From Imbricaverruca yamaguchii (taxonomy: Eukaryota > Arthropoda > Thecostraca > Neoverrucidae): a DNA stretch of 64,000 nucleotides. Shown here in pieces: positions 38,130 through 49,945 of the stretch (the stretch's first letter is position 1; the number at the start of each line of letters is the position of its first letter). Under the pieces are notes generated by a model, which searched no databases, was not told the origin of the DNA, and saw only the letters and a list, made by a program, of their open reading frames with translations. The position numbers and the translations under genes were made by a program. The stretch is from contig JAOTOL010001481.1 in assembly GCA_034440575.1 (NCBI GenBank), forward strand, positions 682,001-746,000, read 5' to 3'.

Positions 38130-39960
38130 CCAGCATTGTCACTCCAGCTGTCATTTGTGGCAAACTTAATCAACACCACCCATTTGGCACACACCCACAT
38201 AGCACACCTTGACCATGGAGCACGTACACTTATCACCATAGCAAACCGGTACAACCTCACAATACTAAACCTGGCACACGAACTAACGGTACGCCAACCA
38301 ACCCACAAACATCACACACGACACCGGTCATCACACTTGGTCCCTCTCGTATGTCCCTCTCGTCCTGCTAGGAATGTATTCCTAAACATTACCTCAGTGA
38401 CCACCTGTCCACAACCATTTTCTTTGCCAAAGTCCTGACCATTGGTCCACCCGTACACCTTCTGGCCAAGGGAACCTAACAACACCGACTGGAATAATTA
38501 CTCCCAAACACTATCGGCTCACACAAATTGAAAACCAAATCGTTTCCTCTTCAGTTTGCAGTTTCAGTTCCTCTTCACTCACGAAGTAGTACACCAACAC
38601 ATCACTAACAAAATCCAGACACTACCAGAAACCTGGCGCGGCCTCCTGGTGGAGAGATGAGCGTCACCGGGAGGTGCGCGCTAGAGACCACGCACGACAC
38701 AGACATGGGCGACACCGCACACAAGACACCTTCTCCACATACGGGCACCACAAAGTACCTTGCACTGCACACTATCAAACACGCCAAAAATATATCCAGC
38801 AGCAATTACATACAATATACAGCAATAAATATACAACAGTTGATTTAATGGATTTACCACTCAGTGGAATTGGCTCACTCTTGCAAACATTTCAACACCG
38901 ACAAAAGCCACCGTCGCAGATCCACAGGCCTTTGTAAGCAAACTTGCAATCATCCTTACCTCAGGTCACCAACACTCCTAAATATCCATCCATAAACCTA
39001 ATGCCGATCCAACTCTGACTCCCAGCGTCCTATCGCTCTCACCAGCCGCTTCGATAAACTTTTTGGACGTCTTGTTAAAAAAGCCCCTCCTCGATGCTAT
39101 CCAATCACGAAAACTCAGCTCCCTTTTTCAATCCGACTTCCTTCCTGGCCGATCCAGCTCGATAACCTCAGTTTCCTCGTCACGCATATCCAGGGGCCGG
39201 TGGCCCGGAAACGTATCACGGACGGCGTCTTCCTGGACTTCAAACACGCACTATAAACGGACGCTATAAACACTCTTGCACTCTACTTCTACATTCTATG
39301 TTCTGTACTGCAGTACTCTACTTCAAAGTCGATAATTTCAAGTGACAATTGTGCCCCACATCTCAGACACCAACCACCCACTATGGACATCTGTCGCTAC
39401 TCTTCGCCCGCGACCAATCGGCGTGAGAGATTGGCGACGCTACATGACTCAACGGTCGATGTGTCGTAAAACCAACAACCAACCAACCACCCACTATGGA
39501 CACAGACAGACGTAAGACCACCCCAGTTAGATTGTAGACACACGCCTTTAATTTTCACCGCAATATTTCTTTAGGTATAACATTAGTCCCACGGCGTATC
39601 TTTCGGCCACATCTTTCTTAAGTATTAGAAAATGAGCATGCAAAAGTGTTAGCATTGTACGAGCACTTTCCGGTCACAACATGGGGATCCGATGGAACAA
39701 AATACACTCATGACACATAAATCCATCATTCGGTCAATTATGGAGTATAAACATCTGCTTTTCCATACTGCCGCACCGACAAACCTCAATATTATCGACA
39801 AAATCCCAAACAAATGCCTCAAAATTGCTGCAGGAGCAAACACGACATCACCAGCACAGACATCTCATATCTACAACCACATGCTACAATTTGAGAACAA
39901 ACGCACCGAAGTACTTGCTGGATATCCATAAAAATCACAGCTCAATAAACACCACGCCTG
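38130..39960 (+). pseudogene. decayed Jockey-like LINE (endonuclease and reverse transcriptase remnants)
   Basis: Three coding-like blocks lie in the order expected for a LINE ORF2. 38145-38438 reads like the late endonuclease domain (ANRYNLTILNLAHE, then RNVFLNIT), followed by a WNNYS motif near 38490. 39020-39255 holds reverse transcriptase pieces in shifting frames: PIALTSRFDKLFGRLVKK, SDFLPGRSS and GVFLDFKHAL, the last matching the motif around the first catalytic aspartate. 39692-39930 matches the C-terminal region of Jockey-group proteins (KSIIRSIMEY, then DKIPNKCLKIAAGA). Frameshifts, stops and deletions separate the blocks, and a SINE at 39390-39482 interrupts them. Clade assignment is from motif resemblance only. 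Confidence 0.65.
39390..39482 (+). mobile_element. 5'-truncated tRNA-Lys-like SINE with a 20-bp target-site duplication
   Basis: The body CCCGCGACCAATCGGCGTGA to GTGTCGTAAAACCAACAACC matches the tail of the fuller copy at 49778-49945. It is bounded by exact 20-bp copies of CCAACCACCCACTATGGACA at 39370-39389 and 39483-39502. The tRNA-derived head is missing. Mobilisation by a LINE is implied by the long duplication and 5' truncation. Confidence 0.85.
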
Positions 39961-40075
39961 CACACAAGCACACACATTACCCACGCTACGCAAACAACAA
40001 CTCGTGCATGCACTATAACTTGCACCATAACATGCACTATAACTCATGCATGCATGTATAACCGTAGGATGTCGC

Positions 40076-40085
40076 ACACACACAC

Positions 40086-40164
<79 letters not shown>

Positions 40165-40175
40165 CGCACACACAC
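40076..40175. repeat. (CA)n microsatellite
   Basis: CA dinucleotides with occasional CG and TA interruptions. Confidence 0.97.
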
Positions 40176-40269
40176 GCAAGCGATATGCATATTACACCCA
40201 CCAACACGCAACCACTTATACCCACCACGGCCTGGCGGAAGCTCAAATCACCCACAACACACCTCATAG

Positions 40270-40436
40270 ATCACCTCACGAACCACACACTTACACAGAC
40301 GTGAATCACACGCCTACATGGACGTAGATCACACACTTACACAGACGTAGACCAACACTTACATAATCATCGATCACACAATTATGCAAACATAGATCAC
40401 CGCCCAATTCACACACTTACACATCTAAAAGGATAT
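40270..40436. repeat. degenerate repeat of about 24 bp, left part
   Basis: Units resemble ACACACTTACACAGACGTAG followed by ATC. The same degenerate units resume at 42237, so this array was split by the CR1 LINE at about 40440-42236. Confidence 0.75.
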
Positions 40437-40439
40437 GAA

Positions 40440-42236
40440 AATGTTGGTGTTGGCTCCCCAGCACGTAAAATGTTTGGGAAATGCCTTGAGGAGGACCTGT
40501 TTTTACACCAGTTTGCAACGAAAACAACTAGGTAGGGCTCATTCTTGGAACTTATCGTCTCAGATTTAAGTGATTTAGTTCAAGATATGACTGTAGGAGA
40601 ACCTCTGGGAAGAAGTGACAATAACATAGTGAGATTCAAGGCACGCGTAGTGGGCATAATCATGGATAATTTGTGAAAGGCTCCAAATGTTATCAGAACA
40701 GACTTTGACTGCATGAGAGCGGCTTTAAGTCTTATAGAATGGGTAGAAGAATTCTCCAATTTAAATACCTGTGAAATGTGGGAAAAGTTCAAATAATACT
40801 TGAGGGAAATTTAGATTAGACATGTTCCCCAAAAGCAAAGGCGCAAGAGAAGGGTAGGAATGCTAGCTTGGCTTAAGCCAGATTTTATTACAGCAATTCA
40901 GGCTAACGAAGATGCACTTAGAGTGTTTAAGGAAGCTTCAAATATCATAAATCTATGATATGGTCGTATGAAAAAGCTAGATAAGCTGTGAAGCAGAAAG
41001 CCAGAGCAGCAAAGTAAGCAAAATAATTATATTTTGCTATGAACTGTAATGGGGAGAGCAAAATGTTCCTCAGTTTTTACAAGATGAGTAAAATGTCCAG
41101 CACAATTGGTCCACTGGAAATAAATGGGACTATATTGAGTGATGATGGTGAGATGGTTGAAGAGCTGAGCAAGCAGTTTAAATTAGTGTTTACATTGTAA
41201 GATATGACTAATCTGCCAACCGCACACCACAGTTCGGTGGTTTGTGATCGGATATACAATGTTGATTTCATTAATAGTGATGTTATTTTCAATCGTATCA
41301 GAAAATAAAACCAAATAAGGCAGTGTATTGCGGTGTAAGGCAGTGTAATCAAGACTGATGAAATGTATGCTAGTGTATTGCGGGAAGCTGAAAAGGAACT
41401 GGCAATTTCACTTAGTAAAGTATTTTGTCGATCAACTTCACAAACTAAAATTAAATCAGATTGGAAAGGGGCAAATGTAGTTCCTATTATCAAGAAAGGA
41501 GAAAGAGGGAGCGTTGAAAACTGTAGGCCAGTAAGCCTCATATCCCTAGTCTGCAAGGCACTCCAAGAAATTACCAAGTATAGAAAAGTTGGTTTTCTGG
41601 AAGGGAACAGTTTGATTCAAGATACTCAACATGGGGCGATCGTGTTTCACAAATCTCTTGGACTTTTTAAAATTTCGTTACATAACAATTTGATCCGGGA
41701 AATCAGGTTGACGTAACATATCTTGACTTTAACAAGGTACCACATAAACGGTGAATGATGCAGCTTCAGGTCCATGATGCAACCTGGCATATGAGGAAAG
41801 ATTGAAAAAATAGAATATGTTTTCACTTATTTATAGAAGGCTGAAAGTAGATCTCAGCGAGATCTTTAAATTTGTTCATGGTCAGGAACAGGGCTATCTC
41901 AGGGATATGTTTGAATTTAACAGAAATGATGCAATTAGAGGTCATCATTTAAAAAATAAAGTTCATCACAGAAGGACAAGGTTAAGACAGTCTTTCTTCA
42001 CCAGCATGGTAGTAGAACGCTGGAACCAGCTGCCAGAAACCATTGTCAGTAGCAGCACACTGAACATCTTTAAAAACATAATAGACAATCACTGCAAGAA
42101 TAGAGGGCTTGCTTTTTTGTATTTCAGGGAGGGCTGATCGACGGATTTGGAGGGCAACTGGTTTAGTGTCCAGAGTGCAATCAAGAAGGGCCCTTGTGCT
42201 CATAGTTGCGCTGATCTGTTTATGTATCTATGTCAT
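40440..42236 (+). pseudogene. decayed CR1-clade LINE, copy A
   Basis: Begins within the late endonuclease domain (FLHQFATKTTR, then GRSDNNIVRFK), as in CR1 proteins. It continues through a linker into the reverse transcriptase N-terminus (EMYASVLREAEKEL, then SDWKGANVVPIIKKGERGS, with CRPVSLISLVCKAL). An internal deletion removes the catalytic palm: sequence jumps near 41740 from a PHKR-like piece to the C-terminal NLAYEERLKK-like piece. The C-terminus then follows (VVERWNQLPETIVSS, with IDNHCKNRGLAF) and stops at 42135. The 3' end has GGGCCCTTGTG and TTTATGTATCTATGTC words. Stops and frameshifts make it non-functional. Confidence 0.88.
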
Positions 42237-42430
42237 TACATATACAGACGCAGATCACACACGTACACAGACATAGATCATAAACTTTCACAGACGTAAT
42301 CACACACTTACACATACGTAGATCACACACAGGAGACACGTAGATCATACACTTGCATATACATAGATCGTACACTTACATAGCGATACGTGACACATTT
42401 GCGCAGGCACAAATCACCTCACAAATTATA
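42237..42430. repeat. degenerate repeat of about 24 bp, right part
   Basis: Continuation of the ACACACTTACACAGACGTAG-type units found at 40270-40436, on the far side of the CR1 insertion. Confidence 0.75.
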
Positions 42431-43009
42431 CGCTTACATAGGTATAGCTTACACATTTCCTGCTATAAAAAGTACAACATCCAAAAGTGAATGTGCATGA
42501 TTGTGCATAGTTGACCGAGATATTTGCGACAATGCGACCCATTCCCAATCACTGCATCCCATGCCTCAAATTGTCACTGTCAAGGCTGCCACCAGAACTC
42601 CATTTTGACATCTGCTGTTTTCGCCTCATCCAAGTAAGGAAAATGAAAAAGGAGGAGAAAGAATGTGCGACGAAAAGGAAACTGATGGAACAAATAAAGA
42701 AGGGCAAATATTAGAGGAAAAGGAACGCTAAAAAGAATAACGAGAAAATAATAGCATATGCTCTGAGCAGACAAAATATCTACAAACGCAAACCGCACAA
42801 AATAGAGAAAAAAACATGGAAGCACTCCACGTAGTGCATATGTGTACATGTATTTGAATTGCTCAATGCCGAAATATGCAATGACCTACATCCTTCCACT
42901 CTACACTCCATACCTCGATGTTGCAATGTCAAAACTGATAATTAAATTCAACTACGCCATCTGCTTCTCATTCCATCTGTAAATGGCTTCAGGATCTCAT
43001 CTCACCTCT
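42431..43009. other. unassigned DNA, no gene seen
   Basis: A-rich between 42640 and 42830. No domain recognised. Confidence 0.45.
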
Positions 43010-43170
43010 GCTCATTTCTTCTCATCTGCTAGCTTCAAGTCAGCTCTCATCACCTCATCCCGTCTACTACCTTCAAGTCAGCTCTCATCATTTCTTCCCG
43101 TCTGCTATCTTCAAGACAGTTCTCATCATCTCTTCTCGTCTGCTATGTTCATGTCAATCAGCTCAGTCTC
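43010..43170. repeat. 38-bp minisatellite, four units
   Basis: CTTCAAGTCAGCTCTCATCA recurs at 43033, 43071 and 43109 with a diverged copy at 43147. The intervening part is TYTCTTCYCGTCTGCTAT-like. Confidence 0.88.
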
Positions 43171-43459
43171 TTCAGCTCTTCACAACTACGAAGAAATACA
43201 CACCACGGTGCACAAGACAACCGACACAACACGGCATACTAGCATCGTCAAACAGCAAATTTCACCACACTGGTGGCAGGCTGGCCAATTTCAACATCAC
43301 CTTGCCTCATAACGTACATAATTAACGGACTGGATCAAGTTACAATCAAGGCACGATCAAATCATCAAGTGCGGTCACGCGTTGTATTAAGAACAATGCC
43401 ATTGGCATGCAAAAGCTTGCGAATGCTTTGCTTTCGGATTATCAGAGGAGATCATAGAC

Positions 43460-43570
43460 ATATAGGTGTGTGTATGCATACGTATGCATAGGCATATATA
43501 ATACAAATATGCACTTATATATATGCACATATATGTGTGTGTGTGTGTTCATATGTATATATGCAATGTT
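43460..43570. repeat. alternating purine-pyrimidine tract with an 18-bp palindrome
   Basis: TATGCATACGTATGCATA at 43473-43490 is a perfect palindrome. It is followed by TATATGCACATATATGTG words and (GT)n, so the tract could adopt non-B structure. Confidence 0.8.
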
Positions 43571-45598
43571 TTGGAATTAAGAAAATTACGTGGAAAATGA
43601 AACACCTATCAGGAGCTTCTTTGGACCACCTGCAGGCAAAGTTTAACTTCCTGAATTGATGCCCATGAAATTTAACCGCATGCAACTGCGGTAACTTACT
43701 TTTTCACCATACTTGATTCCTGACATCTGCGCCATGAAAATGTTGCCTGCAGATGTGGTGGCAGTCTGCTATTAGCGTCTTTTGTCCGCACTTTTTTCAT
43801 TATATTTCCAAATTGTTTCGACGCCATCATGGACTTGGTGTTTTCGCCTGCTATCCTCCACTCTAAGATAAATAACTTCCAGGCCACTGCACATATGCTC
43901 TAAGTTATACTAATGCCAGGTTTGCATGCCAAATGCAAATAGCCTTAATAAATCATATCTTGCTATGGATCGTTGAGTACTCCTAACATGAACTGAAGTG
44001 AATTCCAAGGTGCCCTAAACATTGCTCTTATTTTAGAAATTTAGATCGTTTTTTTTAGAAGTGCTTTTAGTGCGGCAATACAATCCAAAATATCCATAGG
44101 CTCTAAAATAGTACAGATTGCACATTAGAGTACCACCGGCTAATTGTTCACTTCAAGCAAGAAGCGTTAAAAACAAATAGCAGACGTCCAATTAGCAGTT
44201 GCAACGTCTGATTGCAATCAATGATACGGCTCGGATGCAACTGAACCCGATTTAATGACGGGGATACAGCTGATGCACAAGGCGACTAATTAATCTGCCA
44301 AATGGACTCATATATCATACCGAGAAGCGCAGCCGCATAGCAATGAGACGACGCGACGGTGTCGCTTGGTCGACATGGTCGGAACCCTAGAAGTGACCCT
44401 AGCCTTGCTGATTGGTCGGGTAATATTAGAGGATGGGAAGTAGCTGCCATACGGCATATGGAGCAGTATGGAAGAGTTAACTATCACCACACAATAACCG
44501 ATAGTTAATTCAGGTTCATTATTGATGTATAATATTGGTATATATTCTTCGTATTTCTGTCGCCTTTCGAGCTGTATCACCAGACAACTGACCTATGGCA
44601 TTGCTGGGATTACTGAAATACACTGGCATGACGTCGGCACAACTACTTTGTTCTGTTTTGTTTTCTTAGATGGTAGGTACAGAGGGGGTTCAAAGAAGGT
44701 GGTCGTGGCAGCCGTGACACGCGCTCGTCCAAGATGGGTTGCTGCATTTGCTGTCAATTCTAGTTACATTTTACCAAACAGCAGTTTGTCTGAGATGTTT
44801 TCTTATTGTTACAGACACCAGGAGATTTTCATTCGGTGCAATTTTTATTCGACTCACGCCATTCATCGGCCTCAAAAATCGTTCGTCTTTAAAAGTAGAC
44901 TGGATCTGTCATTGGTGAGACATTATTATGCTTCGAAAAGATGTTTCTAAACATGGTATTTGTCGGTGCGTTCCCGTGCAAGGAAAATTAAATAGTGTTA
45001 AATAGTGAAACATGATTGAACATCAGAGGATCAAAGACCAGCCCAGCCATATCCCAAGCAATACTGGCTGCAATACTGATTCTACTTCACCGTAAATTTT
45101 GATCGACTCAAACCTGTTTGTAATGCACACTTGATTTTTGCAGCAGGCCCTTGACAACACATTCGCACAGAGCTATCCTGCACCACATTTTGACCTGGAT
45201 ACTATAGTTCACACCGTGCGAACTGCGGCCCAAATAATAACCATTTTCAACCGCCCGTTTGAGCACATTTGAACCGTTGTGGAAGGGGAGATCCGGAAGC
45301 AGCGTGTGAGTCTTGTGGTGGGGTGGGAGGGGTGGGAGCGGTGCGGTCAATCCACTTCCCCACATTGTTGTATTTTTATTGCAGCACTGATGCTAACATA
45401 TGTGCAGGCGCTCGTACGCAGATATCCAAACAATACGATGGGCGCGAATATTGACGGTGTGAAGTGATCCTGGGAACAGTGGTCGGCTTGAAGGTGGGAA
45501 CTTCTCTAAGCGCCCAATGATAGACCGTACATAATTTGGTGACTGAGCTTAAAGCGACGGTATCCGTCTAGAACTAAACTACTGAAGTGCATGTGTTA
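43571..45598. other. unassigned DNA, left flank of the Harbinger element
   Basis: A 142-codon frame at 44522-44950 has no recognisable domain. A G-rich patch (GTGGGGTGGGAGGGGTGGGA) lies near 45320. Nothing else is supported. Confidence 0.4.
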
Positions 45599-45603
45599 TG
45601 CTA

Positions 45604-45647
45604 GCCCTGTTCGGCAAGCATCTATACGGTGCAGTCGGTGCAGTCGG
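45604..45647 (+). repeat. left terminal inverted repeat of the Harbinger element
   Basis: Pairs with 59854-59897. TGCTA precedes it. It contains the tandem words CGGTGCAGTCGGTGCAGTCGG in its inner half. Confidence 0.93.
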
Positions 45648-45650
45648 AAC

Positions 45651-45660
45651 TATGACGTCA
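45651..45660. promoter_or_regulatory. cAMP-response-element-like TATGACGTCA in the left subterminal region
   Basis: The identical 10-mer is found at 59793-59802 near the other end. TGACGTCA is the classic CREB/ATF palindrome. It lies upstream of transposase exon 1, so a promoter role is possible, but it could also be part of a transposase-binding repeat. Confidence 0.4.
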
Positions 45661-45855
45661 CCCCGAACACAATTTTGCGCCTGCAGTCGACAAATGTGAC
45701 AGACGTGAGATATTTGTGGCCGCGTTTGTGGCTGTGTATACTTAAAGGGCCCTGGCTGTGTATGTGGGACGCTGCTTCCTTTGGTGCATTTCGTAATCTT
45801 GCGGTTGTGTGACAAGTCCATTATCCAGCTAAGCCAGAACTTCCAACCTGCAGCT

Positions 45856-45983
45856 ATGGCTGATGCTAATGAAGCGAATGAGGGTCAGCTGCTTCCTGCC
45901 TTTCTTCAGATGTTGGATGATGCATTTGGGAGCATCGAAGATGACAACGAAGATGAGTTGATTTTGGATGCTGATGGAAGGTT
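45856..45983 (+). pseudogene. Harbinger transposase, probable exon 1
   Basis: An ATG in good context (GCAGCTATGGCTG) opens a 43-codon acidic stretch beginning MADANEANEGQLLPAFLQML and rich in D and E. It ends at GATGGAAG followed by GTTAGTAGG, a plausible 5' splice site. Exon 2 begins after TTTCATTTCAG at 55146. A short acidic first exon, far from the DDE exon, is reasonable for this family. The roughly 9.2-kb intron is explained mostly by later insertions. The pairing of the two exons is inferred; no transcript data are available. Confidence 0.55.
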
Positions 45984-46014
45984 AGTAGGTAGGGGAAGTA
46001 TCTGAACATGTTCT

Positions 46015-46389
46015 TTTTCCCGAACACCTATCTTTGATTGTCTCCCACATCATTTTCAGTACATAAGTAACAAAAATACGGTGGTATTCATGAATGATGG
46101 ACCTTTATACCAAAATATGAAGGTATGATTGCATAGTTATTCCATTTGTTTGTGCATTGAGGTAGTGAAGTACATAGGTGCCGTTTTAGGCTTCCAATAG
46201 CTTACAGCTTAAGGAAACCATAAGGAAGTGACTCAATATTTTGTGTGTGTGTGTGGGGGGGGGGGAATTAGGGGAAGAGGGGGGGGGGGGTATCTGAACA
46301 CGTTCTGTTTCCTGAACAACTACCTTTTGATGTCTCCCTCATTGTGTTCAGTACATAAATAACAAAAATATTATGGTATTCAGAAATGA
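46015..46389 (+). repeat. tandemly duplicated intron module, with the CR1 inserted in the second copy
   Basis: Unit 1 (from about 46015) has CTGAACATGTTCT, then TCAGTACATAAGTAACAAAA and GAATGATGGACC, followed by ACCAAAATATGAAGGT to TTTTAGGCTT at about 46194. Unit 2 starts near 46290 with CTGAACACGTTCT and TCAGTACATAAATAACAAAA, reaches GAAATGATGGACTT near 46395, then breaks. Its continuation, ACCAAAACATGAATGT to TTTTAGGCTT, is found at about 53413-53500, after the LINE. Unit 1 therefore shows the pre-insertion sequence. Confidence 0.75.
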
Positions 46390-47668
46390 TGGACTTGATG
46401 AAAGCAATTAAGGCTAAGAAAAGTGCATTTAGAGTCTTTAAAGAAGCCTCAAATGTCGTGAATCTAAAGGCGTATCGAAAAGCTAGACACTGTGAAGCAA
46501 AAAACCAGAGCAGCAAAGCGAGCAAAAGAACTGGATTTAGCTAGAAACTGTAATGGGGACAGTAAAAAGTTCTTTAGTTTCTACAAGCTGAGTAAAGTTT
46601 CTAGCACAATTGGTCCACTGGAAGTAAACGGGACTACATTGGGTAAGGATAGTGAGATGGTTGAGGAGCTGAGCAAGCAGTTTAAATCAGTGTTTACATT
46701 GGAAGATATGACCAATCTGCCGACCGTACACCATAGTTCAGTGACATGGGATCTGACAAATGATGTTGATTTAATTGATAGTGATGTTGTTTACAATCAT
46801 ATCAGGAAAATAAAGCCAAATAAGGCAGCAGGACCTGATGAAATTTATGCTAGGGTGTTGCGGGAAACTGAAAAGGAACTGGCATTTCCACTTAGTATAA
46901 TATTTTGTAGATCAGTTTCACAAAATGAAATTACAACCCATTGGAAAAGGGCAAATGTAGTTCCTATTTTCAAGAAAGGAGAGAGGGAAAGTTGAAAACT
47001 ATAGGCCAGTAAGTCTCACATCCCTAGTCTGCAAGGTACTCGAATCAATTATCAAGGATAGAATAGTTAGTTATATGGAAGGTAGCAGATTGATTCAAGA
47101 TACTCAACATGGGTTTAGAAAAGGACGATCGTGTCTCACAAACCTCTTGGACTTTTAGAACTTCGCCACAGAACAATTTGATCAGGGAAATCAGGTTGAT
47201 GTAGCATATCGTGACTTTAGTAAGGTCTTTGACAAGGTACCCCATAAACGGTTAATGATACAGCTTCAGTCCCTTGGTATTGCAGGTAGCATCTTAAAAT
47301 GGATAGAGTTGTGGCTTTCAGATAGACAGCAAAGAGTGATGCTAAATGGTACAAAGTTATCATGGCAAAATGTTCTTAGTGGAGTCCCCCAGGGGTTAGT
47401 ACTGGGGCCACTACTGTTCATTATATTTGTAAATAACATTGAAAGTGGCCTAAGCAGTAACATTTTGAAATTTGCGGATGATTTGAAGGTCTTTAGGGCA
47501 ATAACAGGTCAAGATGAGCATATCTCGCTGCAAAAAGACTTAGACGAACTTGTGAAGTGGTCCGAAGAATGGCAAATGAAATTTAATTTTGATAAGTGCA
47601 AAATCATGCATGTAGGTAAGCAGCATATGAAGGCTCCATACTTGATGGGTGGCCAAGTTTTATCAGTG
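46390..47668 (+). pseudogene. CR1-clade LINE copy B, 5' part (reverse transcriptase)
   Basis: 5'-truncated before the reverse transcriptase. The first open stretch (to 46995) has KPNKAAGPDEIYARVLRE and WKRANVVPIFKKGE, both standard CR1 motifs. After a frameshift near 46994 come YRPVSLTSLVCKVLE and QDTQHGFRKGRSCLTNLL, then an in-frame TAG near 47157. VDVAYRDFSKVFDKVPH carries the first catalytic region (usual YLDF changed to YRDF). SGVPQGLVLGPLLF and the FADD catalytic motif at about 47470 follow. The reading frame is cut at 47668 by the inner element and resumes at 52672. Non-LTR retrotransposition by target-primed reverse transcription is the known role of the family. Confidence 0.93.
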
Positions 47669-48282
47669 GGTCTGTTCCCGTGGTTCCACTCAAGATAACT
47701 AGAGACAACAGGTACTCCAAAGTTGGCTGTTCTAGTATAGTTAGTTTAAACTAGACAAAACCTACGCCAAGTGACGTCATATACCAGAAGCGCTTTTTTA
47801 TTCCAGAATACCGCTGAATTATATTCCAGTTTTGGACTGTACCAATAAATCTACTAAATATGGTGCTTTCATTTTAGCACAATTATGGCGCCTTTTTCAC
47901 GATTAGTTTTCCTGTTCGATATAAAGCATATCAGTCATTCATTGAAGCTTGAATGTTCTATCTTATTTTGCTAGCGTGCCGGTGGTTTTGAACCGAAAGG
48001 CACCATCCACAGAAATAATGTATCCATGCCGTGGTTGATATTGAGAACACACACCTCAGACAATTTATGCGAGTTAAGGCCTTATACCCATAATGTGAAC
48101 TTGGTCAGCATGTCATTGATGCAATCTGGTGATTAATGTTAGCATGTGCGTTGGTCCCCTGTCAGTTATCATATTGTTCCTGTGTGCTATATGTAATCAT
48201 GCCATACTGTGCCATTCATCAACTTGTGAACAATTTGGTAATTGCTTGCCCATTGCATCATGACTGGGCAGTAGTTGTAGTA

Positions 48283-48590
48283 GGGTAAGAGGGAGTTTCC
48301 GAACACTTAATGCATGCAACAAATTACTCTACTGCTGCTTTTGTGTGGCCAAACCAGTAATTATACTGTTTACTGAATTTAAAAAAATGAACAAGGTATC
48401 TATATTCAGATGGTTCTCTCTATCAAAGTCATCTAACCACTCACATAGAGCTACTTTAAAACATATAATTGTTTTGTAGTGTTGTGCCTTATTCTGAACA
48501 TGAAAGTGGTTGTGCAGGATTACTTCACTGTAGCTGTTGTGGTACCAATTATTAGTAGCCACTAAAAATACTGGTGTAATTGCAAAAAAT
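48283..48590 (+). repeat. repeat family X, copy M, with a coding-like tail
   Basis: Aligns with 53520-53798 (opposite strand) and 53799-54010. Shared blocks include TCTACTGCTGCTTYTGTRTG, ATACTGTTTACTG and AATGAACAAG. The last 60 bases (48506-48565) read VVVQDYFTVAVVVPIISSH and a stop, aligning without gaps to copy L. The 5' part of the frame is broken by stops and a small indel. Confidence 0.7.
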
Positions 48591-48599
48591 ATCAGACCT

Positions 48600-49777
48600 T
48601 AAAATACATTTTCAGGGAAATCTGTACTTTTTAGTTAATATTTGAATTTTTGACATGCCTTTTCAATGCAAAGTTGATTGATGTGGTTAAAATGTGACCA
48701 CTCTCATCTGTACTGTGTGAGATGTGATTTAAGGGTCCATTATTGCAGTTTTTAGTGTTTACAAGTGACGTTTTGCACATTTTTACTTAGGCAAGGCTAA
48801 AATGAGGTTGGGATAAGCTAGGCATTTCTTTAGCATCCTCAATTTCCAGATGAAATTGTTCATGAATATGATTTTTTTTTTTAATTGGAAGCTAATTTAT
48901 GTTCTCTTCTGAAAAGAGGCCAGGCTGAAGCTGTGTGAGGTTTTTCCAATTGCACCTGCAGAAGAAGATTTGCATTTTAGTTGAGGTGGCATTTCAAGAA
49001 CAAAATTGTACATTCATGTTTCTGAATGTCATTAAGATGATATGACCACTATATTCCAGCGCAACTGCATGTTTTTTTCAGTTCGTAGGTGAAGTAATAC
49101 GAAATTTGTTGCTTTGAGTGTGGTAATTGGTAATAAAGGATAATGTTAAATGTAAGAATAGTGCATGCAAACCAATGTCATCCGTTGAATATCTTTGATA
49201 TCATATATGCAACAATGTTGGTTGAGTTATCACTACAATCCTTCCTCAGTCCAAGCCTAATCTACCTCTTTTTAAGGAAACACATTGTGTTGTTTCTATT
49301 CTATCTTCCAAATTCCAAAAACCTTTATATTTATATGTAAGAATTTTTGTGAATAATTTTTTTTTGTGACAAGTCTTGTGAAGACAAGACAATTGCCCCA
49401 ATGAAGACAATTTTTTAGACAAATGTATGAACTGAACTTCTTGAAGCTTACTTGCAGCTTCTTCCCAGTATCCTAAAAATAATTTTCCATAAACTGTGTT
49501 GAATGAAGAACAAGGCTACTTGGGAGTAGTGAAAGATCAGAAGAAGACAGGATAGGCAGTCATGCACGAAAAGCCAAAACCAAGTTTAATTATACCAAAA
49601 AATGAATACATATATTTGCATATGGCTATTTGCAACATTTTCATCATGATATTCCAGCAGAATAATGGCCAGTCCTTTCTACATGGAGTAATGATAACAG
49701 ATTCAGCCTAGGATGCAAAATAACGTGGCTTATCTGCACCTGCTACCGATAACCTCTTATGTCACGCATTTGGTGGA
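48600..49777. other. AT-rich interior of the inner element, nothing recognised
   Basis: No open frame with a domain, no inverted repeat of note. Confidence 0.45.
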
Positions 49778-49945
49778 GCCGCGGTAGCTTAGTCGGTAGG
49801 GTGTTGGGCTCTTGACCGCAAGATTATGGGTTCGAGTCCCGCAACCAGCGGAATTACCGAGTCCACCCGCGACCAATCAGTTTGAGAAGTTGACGACGCT
49901 ATATGACCTAGCAGTTAGTTGCGTCGTAAAGGAACCCAAGACTCT
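49778..49945 (+). mobile_element. tRNA-Lys-like SINE
   Basis: The head GCCGCGGTAGCTTAGTCGGT holds an A-box-like region, CTCTTGA matches a Lys (CTT) anticodon loop and GGTTCGAGTCC is a B box. The anticodon stem pairs poorly, so it is not a functional tRNA. The body CCCGCGACCAATCAGTTTGA to GTTGCGTCGTAAAGGAACCC is shared with the truncated copy at 39390-39482. RNA polymerase III transcription from the internal boxes is the family norm. Confidence 0.82.

Noticed and set aside
49778..49852. Functional tRNA-Lys gene
   Set aside because: The anticodon stem does not pair well and the sequence continues into a SINE body that is repeated elsewhere in the window.
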